A stretch of DNA of 22,500 bases from Penium margaritaceum (taxonomy: Eukaryota > Streptophyta > Zygnematophyceae > Desmidiales > Peniaceae), in NCBI GenBank assembly GCA_023375785.1, contig SZWC01003922.1:63501-86000 (forward strand), written 5' to 3'. A model generated the notes under the pieces. The model was not told the DNA's origin and did no database searches. It saw nothing but the letters and a program-made list of their open reading frames with translations. Below, one piece after another: positions 1 through 8,127 of the stretch (position 1 is the first letter of the stretch; every line of letters begins with the position of its first letter). The position numbers and the translations under genes were made by a program.

Positions 1-945
1 CAGCTGCTAGACGATCTCAAGGGGCAGCTGAGTAGCAGGTTCAAGATGAAGGACATGGGTCCTCTTAACTTCTACCTTGGCATTGCCATCAAGCGTGACA
101 GAGCCGCAGGTACCATCAGCCTGAACCAGACAAAGTACATCGACTCCATCCTCAAACGATACGACATGGCAGATTGCAAGCCTACCAGCACACCCATGAG
201 CTCAGAGTGCAAGCTCTCCACCTCCATGTCCCCATCCAACGAAGCGGAGAAAACTGACATGCTGGGCATCCCATATCAGTCTGCAGTGGGCAGTCTGATG
301 TATGCCATGGTCGCCACCCGGCCAGATATAGCCGATGCTGTTGGGCAGGTGAGCCGGTTTGTGGCCAATCCTGGTCCACTGCACTGGCAGGTTGTGAAGC
401 GCATCATGCGCTACCTTAAGGGGACGCGACACGTGGGACTCCAGTTTGGAGGCATCACTGGATCCGTGTCACTCCGTCTCATGTGCTACACCGACGCTGA
501 CTGGGGAGGCAATATTGATGACAGAAAATCCACCTCCGGCTTTGTGTGTATGCTAAATGGAGGTGCTGTCAGTTGGACGAGTCGCAAGCAGGAGTGTGTC
601 TCTCTGTCAACAGCTGAAGCTGAGTACATTGCATTGGCTGAGGTGTGTAAAGAGGTGCAGTGGCTTCGCAGCTTGCTCTCTGAGATGAAGGCACCACAGG
701 CAACGGCAACAATCATCAAGATTGAAAACATGAGCGCGATTGACATGTCCAAGAACCCAGTTCTGTCCAGGCGCACAAAGCACATCAAGATCCGCTACCA
801 CTATGCTCGGGACTTTGTCTACAAGCAGACAGTGGAGCTGGAGTATGTCGGCACCAAGCTAAGTTGGGCTGACATGCTTACAAAGCCATTGGACAAGGAT
901 CTCCACCAGGCGGGCAGGCAAGGTATCGGCATGGTCAACGCAAGN
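1..945 (+). CDS. Ty1/copia copy A: RT C-terminus and RNase H (partial)
   Basis: Open in frame 1 from the window edge to the N at 945, starting QLLDDLKGQLSSRF. It holds the region after the RT catalytic box (KDMGPLNFYLGI; TRPDIADAVGQVSRF) and then the copia RNase H domain (YTDADWGGNIDDRKSTSG near base 487; LSTAEAEYIAL near 604; RTKHIKIRYH near 772), ending in the LTKPLDKDLH tail. In the family this domain removes the RNA strand during reverse transcription in the virus-like particle. It matches 3802-4745 with seven differences in 944 bases (positions 1, 184, 334, 392, 913, 915, 927). The part upstream lies outside the window. The frame runs on across the N into gag of copy B, but that fusion is not biological. 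Domain identity is firm. Confidence 0.88.
945..945. other. Single ambiguous base at a copia A/B junction
   Basis: The only N in the window. Upstream is the C-terminal codon run of RNase H, where copy B reads AGTGATGAAGAATGA. Downstream, after a shared GAT, the sequence jumps to mid-gag of a second copy. No stop codon, PPT, LTR, PBS or gag start lies between them. It is most simply an assembly join between two copies. Confidence 0.8.
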
Positions 946-1935
946 GATATGCAGGCCATGATTTTTCTGATGACGCTGCCGGAGAGCTGGGGTCCCATGA
1001 TCACAGTGATTGGAGGGTGGACCGAAGAGCAAGTATCCTACACCACCGTCTCGGAGTATGTGCGGAATGAAGCCATGCGTCGCAGCAGTAGTGAAGCAAA
1101 CATGGCTGCCTTTGCCTCACAAAGCAACGGTGCCTTTCGCAATACCTCCTCCTCTGGATACAAGGGAAACAACGGCACTGGTGGAAGGGGTCCAAAGCGT
1201 CAAGGAAACTGCCATAACTGTGGTAAGGCTAAACATTGGGCTCGGGAGTGCCGGGCACCCAAGAAGGAGGAAGGAGACGAGGATGAATGGCGAGGGGGAC
1301 ATGGTGGGAAGGATCCCACAAGCTTGATGGCCGAGTGTGTCTCCAACAAAGGGAGGGCGATACTCAGGCCAGGAGATTACGGCCTTGACTCGGGCACAAA
1401 CGAGCACACCACTTCTGAGAAGAGAGACTTCATCTCTCTTGCTCCATGCAACAAAAACTTCAGAGTCGCCAACGGCAAGGTTGAGGCAGCTGAGGGGATT
1501 GGTGACAAACTGGTCACAGTGGGTGTCAACGGTGCGGACTCCGACCTCAAGCTAGAGGGGGTAGTCTACTTGCCCTCCTTCACAGCCAACCTGCTCTCTG
1601 TCTCTAAGATAACTGACCATGGTATGACAGCTGTTTTTACAGAGAAGGAAGCAGTGATAGGCCCTACCAAGGACATCAACATTTCCTACCCTGCCAAGAA
1701 GGTTGTTGCACAGGTCCCTCATGTTGATGGACTCTACGTCTTGCAGACCAAGATGACAACATCAATGGCTGAATCTTCGGCCGGGAGTGATGATGAGGAG
1801 AGTAGCGATGCAAACTCTGAAGACGAAGGACATGTTGGAGCAGCGAAAGCAGTGGCAGCGGAAGATTCGGCAACAAAACCAGAAGCAAATGCAGCCACCG
1901 AGGCTGTTCATTCTAGCCAGTGCACATCGTCGGAG
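946..1935 (+). pseudogene. Copia B gag C-terminus and aspartic protease
   Basis: Begins inside gag (MTLPESWGPM, as in the UBN2-type copia gag). An arginine/glycine-rich stretch leads to a CCHC zinc knuckle at 1210-1251 (CHNCGKAKHWAREC, spacing C-x2-C-x4-H-x4-C), which in the family binds genomic RNA. The protease active-site triplet Asp-Ser-Gly is at 1387-1395 (YGLDSGTNEH), followed by the usual GVVYLPSFTANLLSVSKI stretch near 1555. An acidic, Ser/Ala-rich spacer covers about 1760-1920. The segment has no internal stop, but no start codon belongs to it because the gag N-terminus is absent; the frame is open only by reading through the N from copy A. Identity is secure; the product as it stands would be non-functional. 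Confidence 0.85.
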
Positions 1936-3084
1936 AACCTGTGGCACAGGCGCTTTGGGCACGTGGCTCATTGCACATTGGTGCTCATGGATAAGCAGGA
2001 GCTAGTGCGTGGGATGGAGCTAGGTGATGAGGCGGAGGGAGCTGGGATCTTGTGTGAGCCATGCCTTCAAGGCAAGGCCAAGAAGAAATCTTTCAAGCGT
2101 AATGGTACGCGTGCTCTCGCACCCCTTGACCTCATCCACTCTGACGTGAGTGGTCCCTTTCGCATACCGTCCAATGGAGGCAGCAGATATTTCCTCACCT
2201 GCATCGACGACGACAGCCGCAAGGTCTGGATATACTTTCTCAAAAAGAAGAGTGAGGTGAAGGAGAATCTGCAAGTCTTTGTCGCTATGGTCGAGCGACA
2301 GAGTGGAAGGAAGGTGAAGGCATTCAGGACGGACAATGGGGGGGAGTACGAAGCTTGCAGGGAGTGGCTCAAGACACAAAGCATTGAACACCAGAAAACT
2401 ACTCCCTACTAACCTCAAAGCAACGGCGTAGCAGAGAGGATGAATCAGACCCTCCTTGGCATGACAAGGTGCATGCTCTTTGACGCCAAGCTGCCTCTTA
2501 GGTTCTGGGCTGAAGCAGCACGCACGGCTACGTATCTTGTGAACCACACACCTGCAGCAGCTCTGCGAAGGAGAGGCAAGAAGAAGCAGACACAGCAGCT
2601 GAAGACACCTCAAGAAGCATGGTCGGGCAGGAAGCCGGACGCTTCCCATCTCAAGGTGTTCGGTTGCACCGGCTTTGCCAAGGTCCAGGCGGGTGAGGGT
2701 CCTGAAAAGCTCGATGCAAGAGCACGAAAGTGTATTTTCATCGGCTATGACACCGCCCACAGAGCTTATAGAATGTGGGACCTAGGAGCTAAGGAGGTCA
2801 TCCGCAGCAAAGAAGTGGATTTCCACGAATGTTCAGTGAGTAAGGGAGAGCTTCTTGAACTTGAAAACACTCCAAAACAGGGAGAGTGGCTCACTCTTCT
2901 TGAGGAGGGAGACGGAGCACCAGCACAATGGCATGGGCTGGATACTACAACAGGGAGAGAAGCTGATGAAGATGACTCGGAGGAATCAGCCTCCGAGTCT
3001 GACGTATCTGATCCTCCAGACCATGAGGAGGATACCTCTCCCCCCATCGATGACAAAACAAACCTCCAGCCTCTACATCAACAG
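1936..3084 (+). pseudogene. Copia B integrase, broken by a stop at 2410
   Basis: Integrase inserts the element's cDNA into the host chromosome. The pre-integrase zinc-binding motif LWHRRFGH is at 1939-1962, with CEPCLQGKAKKKSF completing HHCC near 2056. The catalytic core residues are visible: Asp 2143-2145 (HSDVSGPF), Asp 2332-2334 (RTDNGGEY) and Glu 2434-2436 (NGVAERMN). An in-frame TAA at 2410-2412 falls between the second Asp and the Glu, so translation would lose the last catalytic residue. Downstream, in the same frame, are the C-terminal motifs (ARKCIFIGYD; KEVIRSKEVDFHE), then an acidic Ser/Asp/Glu spacer from about 2935 ending at a second in-frame TAA, 3085-3087. The frame is not shifted anywhere. 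Confidence 0.87.
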
Positions 3085-3087
3085 TAA

Positions 3088-4758
3088 CAGCCAGCAGGTC
3101 CAAGGAGCAGTTCAAGTCTGAAAGTTCCTCGGCAGCATTATGATGCAGATAGGGGTGAATGGACAGGCTTCAACTATTCGTTCCTGGTTCAAGGGGAGCC
3201 AACGTCTGTCGCAGAGGCACTCGCGCGGCCTGACAAAGCTGAGTGGGATGAAGCAATTCGCAGTGAACTCAGCTCCATCGAGGAGAATGGGACATGGGTA
3301 CTGGTGGACAGACCTGTCGGCGCTCATGTGGTGCTGAAAGTAAAAATGAAACAGGATGGTAAGATAGACAAGTACAAGGCACGGGTGGCAGAAAAGGGGT
3401 TCTCTCAACGGCCTGGCACAGAGTACGATGAGACCTTTGCTCGCGTTATGACGTTTGTCTCCATCCGGTCAATGCTCGCCATTGCTGCTGCCAAGAACAT
3501 GGAGGTTTACCAGATGGATGTCAAGACAGCCTTCCTTTACGGCAAACTTGACAACGAGGTGCTGATGGAGGTTCCAGAGGGGGTTGATGCGCCCGAGGGC
3601 AAGGTGTGCAGGTTGGTGAAGGTGCTCTATGGACTAAAACAAGAGCCAAGACTTTGGTACCAAGAGATGGATACATTCATGGCCAAGGATTCCTTCATGC
3701 ACTGCGACAATGACCCTAGCATGTACGTGCATGAGAGCGACAAAGGGACTATGTTGGTCGCCTTGTACGTCGATGACCTGATTCTGTGCTCTTCTTCAAC
3801 GTAGCTGCTAGACGATCTCAAGGGGCAGCTGAGTAGCAGGTTCAAGATGAAGGACATGGGTCCTCTTAACTTCTACCTTGGCATTGCCATCAAGCGTGAC
3901 AGAGCCGCAGGTACCATCAGCCTGAACCAGACAAAGTACATCGACTCCATCCTCAAACGATACGACATGGCAGATTGCAAGCCTGCCAGCACACCCATGA
4001 GCTCAGAGTGCAAGCTCTCCACCTCCATGTCCCCATCCAACGAAGCGGAGAAAACTGACATGCTGGGCATCCCATATCAGTCTGCAGTGGGCAGTCTGAT
4101 GTATGCCATGGTCGCCACCCGGCCAGATATAGCCCATGCTGTTGGGCAGGTGAGCCGGTTTGTGGCCAATCCTGGTCCACTGCACTGGCAGGCTGTGAAG
4201 CGCATCATGCGCTACCTTAAGGGGACGCGACACGTGGGACTCCAGTTTGGAGGCATCACTGGATCCGTGTCACTCCGTCTCATGTGCTACACCGACGCTG
4301 ACTGGGGAGGCAATATTGATGACAGAAAATCCACCTCCGGCTTTGTGTGTATGCTAAATGGAGGTGCTGTCAGTTGGACGAGTCGCAAGCAGGAGTGTGT
4401 CTCTCTGTCAACAGCTGAAGCTGAGTACATTGCATTGGCTGAGGTGTGTAAAGAGGTGCAGTGGCTTCGCAGCTTGCTCTCTGAGATGAAGGCACCACAG
4501 GCAACGGCAACAATCATCAAGATTGAAAACATGAGCGCGATTGACATGTCCAAGAACCCAGTTCTGTCCAGGCGCACAAAGCACATCAAGATCCGCTACC
4601 ACTATGCTCGGGACTTTGTCTACAAGCAGACAGTGGAGCTGGAGTATGTCGGCACCAAGCTAAGTTGGGCTGACATGCTTACAAAGCCATTGGACAAGGA
4701 TCTCCACCAGGCGAGTAGGCAAGGTATTGGCATGGTCAACGCAAGTGATGAAGAATGA
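3088..4758 (+). pseudogene. Copia B reverse transcriptase and RNase H, broken by a stop at 3802
   Basis: Same frame as the integrase. RT begins near 3160 (GEPTSVAEALARPDKAEWDEA) and includes YQMDVKTAFLYG near 3508, VLYGLKQEPRLWY near 3622 and the catalytic YVDD box at 3766-3777. A TAG at 3802-3804 interrupts the frame just after YVDD; copy A has CAG at the same site. RNase H follows (YTDADWGGN near 4288; STAEAEYIAL near 4408), ending with TGA at 4756-4758. Near 3325 the text reads AHVVLKVKMKQDG, without the Lys-Trp-Val core that copia RTs carry there, which suggests an in-frame loss of about five codons. Function is recognisable, but this copy is inactive. Confidence 0.88.
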
Positions 4759-4780
4759 TGATGGAAACTGACACAAGGTG

Positions 4781-4793
4781 CAAGGGAGAGATT
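4781..4793 (+). promoter_or_regulatory. Polypurine tract of copia B
   Basis: A purine-rich run, AAGGGAGAGA (4782-4791), followed by TT, lies directly before the proposed LTR start TGTTGAATATG. In the family it primes plus-strand DNA synthesis. It lies 23 bases after the polyprotein stop codon. Confidence 0.6.
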
Positions 4794-4949
4794 TGTTGAA
4801 TATGTTTGCCCCTTGTTCAGTCTTGTACGAAGGATCAGGAATGCTCTGCCCCTTGTGGAGGTATGACCCCTAGATTTGTTGTAGGGTGACTCAACTATGC
4901 TCTGTCTCATGTGAGATATGACCTGTGAGTACACCATGTAGGTCAGTGC

Positions 4950-5007
4950 TTAACTTGGCCATTTTGTTGATTTGGCCAAGTGAGAGGTCATGAGTTCGAT
5001 CCTGGAT
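4950..5007 (+). other. tRNA-like / SINE-head-like segment inside the LTR
   Basis: GAGTTCGATCC near 4990 fits the pol III B-box core GWTCRANNC. Upstream is an 8-bp perfect inverted repeat, CTTGGCCA / TGGCCAAG, and a weak A-box-like GGTCAGTGCTTAAC near 4941. A complete cloverleaf could not be drawn (no acceptor stem), so this is not called as a tRNA gene. Confidence 0.25.
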
Positions 5008-5202
5008 CCATGCACATCTTGGTTGTTTTGGAAGCTTCCAAGAAAGAAAGTCCGTTGCTTCTGGGAAGCAACACGGCTGATCAGTCACCTTGGCACAAGG
5101 ATGCTTACGTGTCAAGCCCACAACGCAAGTCTATTGGTGATGTGGCAGGGTCAAGCCACTTCTCAGGAATGTGCTTTTGAGTTCTAGGACTGGACAGACA
5201 GC

Positions 5203-5210
5203 TATAAAAG
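5203..5210 (+). promoter_or_regulatory. TATA box of the copia B LTR
   Basis: TATAAAAG, about 410 bases into the LTR, is the classic position for the U3 pol II promoter. Transcription would be expected to start about 25-35 bases downstream and mark the beginning of R. Confidence 0.6.
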
Positions 5211-5446
5211 GACTTGTCTTGCATGCTGATCAATTAACCCTTGCTTGATGCTCTCTTGCGTATTGACGACTTGAGCTCTTCTTGAGGTGTAATGCTAAGG
5301 CGTTAGTACTCTTGAAGGTGAAGTTTATGCCTGATTAAGTTTGGGATGCACGACACACACCTGCATAGGAAGAAGGTGTAAAAACCTTTGTGAGCTTTTC
5401 GGTTTCGCGGCTTCTCTGCCGGAGGTGGTTAGCTCAGTAGCTAACA

Positions 5447-8127
5447 ATAATATCAGTGACATGTCCATACGTGTAAATGTACAAGACACCTACTTCTCAG
5501 ACTAATTTTCCGTTATCATCACTGTAAAGAAATGACACTATGGCTCATACATTGGCATTAGACTTAACTCAATCAGACCTGGGACCGTGCATTTCAAGAA
5601 CACTCTCTCCCTAAACATTGTGAAAAACAGGGAAGACCCAAGTAATTATCCTGAATGCGCATACTTTGCATGCCATTGCTCTATGCAATATCAATCCAAA
5701 AGTTGTTTTATCTTGCAGTCACGACTGGAAACAATCAACGGCCTTCAGAAAAGATGCCAAATTTACCATCTGCATGCCATGATAATCAATGTAGACCTAC
5801 CCTTGGAAGAAAAGACCCAGATTGATCCTTGAATCTGCCCTGCGCATCGCTGTGGTAAGGTCATCAACATCAAATCCCACTGTTCATACTTCTGGGGGAT
5901 CTATCCGACAAGAATTGAAACAGTTTGTAGAAGATTTTGTTGACAGTTGGAAGAGGTGGTCCTTTTACGACATCTATGACATGGTTTCATGAACAACAAG
6001 AGACCAATATGTCACATACATCAACATGCATGGTAGAAGTTATGGAAAATATTTCCCTCTACCAACATTTATTACTACATTCAGGTACTCGACCCTTGGT
6101 CAAGACTACACTTTAAGCTGGACAAGGGGCAAATCCTGTGCCACTCAAGTTCATACTGCGGATGGAAAATTGGACCAAGTTCTGCAGGTCCTCTTTAACA
6201 ACAACATCATACGCCTATCCCTGAGGCGCTTCATACCACTGAGTTGGTCTCCAATATGAAAGAAATGCATATACTTCAGTGTCAATGAGTTGTCTCCATG
6301 TCATTGACTAACATAATGCATATATTATGACGTCTTGTAGCTTGGATTAGCCATTGGCATGGTTGATTTAGCAAAAGCATCTGCAGGCACAAAACAATAC
6401 TTCTTAATTTGTGGAGATGAACAAGATCTTTTGGGACAAACATTAGGAAGAACAAGGAGTCAGTTACAATAATACACGAACAAGGAAAAGGTTGTGGCCA
6501 GCAACGCCATGTACTACAAGGATGACAACCTCAAGCCTGGACAAGGGTAATTGAACACTTGATCTGTATACATGAATGATATTCCACTTAACGTTCACAT
6601 GAATGTCTTAGTTTGTACGTTTTTCCCCCTCCTTCAGTTCAACAATCCATGAAATCATCAACCAGATTCTGACCACCATGGTGCGCGAGGGAGTCAATAG
6701 GAATCAGCCACCTTTGATGCATGGGATTTCAAAATAGGTTTGAGTTCCAATATCCATGTCACAAACATATGCATTTCTGATTTGAAACAATGTTACACAC
6801 CTATACCATGTAGGTTTTGACTACACATGGATGCTCCTCAGACACAGCTCCATGAGCACTTTGATCGTCCACATGACCAAAGTGACAAACCTTTTTATGA
6901 CAAGGTGATAAAGTGCCGAGGTACCATGGAGAATGCAGCAAGTGTACACACGATATCATCTTTGACAGGTGCAACAATTTCTATGGATGAAGCAAACATG
7001 GGAGGATGGATTCAGATCAAGGAGTGCTGATGGTGACTCTCCATGCTGCAAGTGAAGCATTGTAGCGGCGTGATGAATGGCATTATATGGAGTGCTAAAC
7101 CATTTTTTCTTGAAAATTATGACACTATATCTGTCCCTCTGGCTGTACCTCTCCATGTTGCAGAGGAACAGCCAGAAAGGGCAATGGTCACAGGTCAACA
7201 AGCCCATATGTTTCTCTTCTAAGGGAGTAATATTCAGATGATGAAGGCTAAAATAACAAAGGAGCGGGCCAAGATTTTTTCTACACAAGAACAGGTTGTT
7301 GAATATATTTGGCTGTGAACCATGCTACGTTATTGAAGATCCCGCAGTCATTTTCATGTGGTTCATCATTATCTTACATTCATTTCTTTGTGTGCCATGG
7401 ATACAAGTGAACTTTGGAAGGGCAGACCAAGCCTATGAGCTTCTTCGAGTTCACCCTCTAGTGTGAGCAGAAAGGGTTAGTACGTATTTCATATCCTTTT
7501 GATCATCCTTGGAATCAATGTTGTACATGTCTAATGGTTTGTTCTACCACTACAGTGACGCACAATACCCCTTTCAAAGTGCCGCTGGACAAGTCCACCC
7601 CCATACTCTAGAATCCCAACACTCTCAACAAGTGTAAGTACAAATGTACAATATTCATGCATACATCTATAATGCACAATGAAACTATGAAACGTTCAAC
7701 TGTTTCCAAAATTCACTGGCATCGTGTCTGTTGTACGGTGTAAGTTGGCCCAACAAATGAGGATGATTCTCCAATGCAGAACCTATCAACATCATTTGAG
7801 GAGTGTATAAAATCCCCTTTGAAGTATTCATCTGGAAAACCTTTTTAGGAACACAACGCATGAACTGTAGATCAAATACACCTGACCATTTTCAAGTACA
7901 CTCGACCATTGTCAAGTACATGAAATGTCAACGGACATCACTCCACATGATGGCTACTGAGGACCTGTAGTTCCCAATAACACCATGATGCCAACATAGA
8001 ATTGATATGTCAACAAGACCCACGTATATACTTATTAAGGCACGGCATTGCATTGTCTCTGTTCACATTAAACTGTACACAATTGCCACACCATGATGCC
8101 AATACTGTCACATAAAACATAATTAAA
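5447..8127. other. Unassigned region between copia B and the tandem array
   Basis: AT-richer than the flanking elements. No open frame exceeds 81 codons and no retrotransposon domain was recognised. It begins with a PBS-like TAATATCAGTGAC directly after the LTR. Short coding-looking blocks on the plus strand are described separately. The last 500 bases before the array (7640-8127) hold nothing recognisable apart from a near-duplicate of about 20 bases near 7880-7920 (ACCATTTTCAAGTACA / ACCATTGTCAAGTACA). Confidence 0.5.
5850..7640 (+). pseudogene. Possible degraded multi-exon gene, function unknown
   Basis: Several short plus-strand blocks look coding and some are flanked by splice-like signals. 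Near 5912 is FKQFVEDFVDSWKRWSFYDI. At 6342-6470, after a ...TTGTAG acceptor-like site, LGLAIGMVDLAKASAG opens a 43-codon run. Near 6640-6735, after a pyrimidine-rich CCTCCTTCAG, is EIINQILTTMVREGVNRNQP. At 6827-7030 is MDAPQTQLHEHFDRPHDQSD. Near 7110-7310 is VPLAVPLHVAEEQPERAM. At about 7408 is NFGRADQAYELLRVHPLV. A block at about 7557-7630 sits between CCACTACAG and GTAAGT. Stops occur within or between blocks and no family was recognised. It may be a decayed host gene or DNA transposon, or chance. Treat it as a hypothesis. Confidence 0.25.

Larger units (their letters stand above)
946..5446 (+). mobile_element. Ty1/copia retrotransposon copy B, 5'-truncated
   Basis: Domain order is gag zinc knuckle, protease, integrase, reverse transcriptase, RNase H, then a PPT-like purine run and a 3' LTR. 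Integrase before RT defines the copia type. The 5' LTR, PBS and N-terminal part of gag are missing at the junction at 945. The coding part stays in one frame (frame 1) throughout, so decay is by point changes: stops at 2410, 3085 and 3802 plus a small RT deletion. No matching 5' LTR is in the window, so target-site duplication and LTR age cannot be assessed. Confidence 0.88.
4794..5446 (+). repeat. Copia B 3' LTR
   Basis: Starts TGTTGAATATG straight after a purine tract and is proposed to end ...GCTAACA (TGTT/AACA ends), about 653 bp. A TATA box at 5203-5210 fits a U3 promoter followed by R and U5. The 3' boundary is an inference from the terminal dinucleotide and the PBS-like sequence that follows; no partner LTR is available to confirm it. 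Confidence 0.6.

Noticed and set aside
46-2412. A 788-codon open frame fusing RNase H to gag, protease and integrase
   Set aside because: It crosses the N at 945, and the domain order (RNase H before gag) belongs to two separate element copies. The open frame is a chance of the join.
2020-2760. A 246-codon minus-strand open frame
   Set aside because: It lies wholly antisense to the copia B integrase, has no family features, and is a shadow of the coding strand's codon use.
5425-5445. Possible tRNA D-arm (TTAGCTCAGTAGC)
   Set aside because: It fits an A-box, but no B-box, T-arm or acceptor stem follows within tRNA length. It sits at the LTR end and is probably coincidental.
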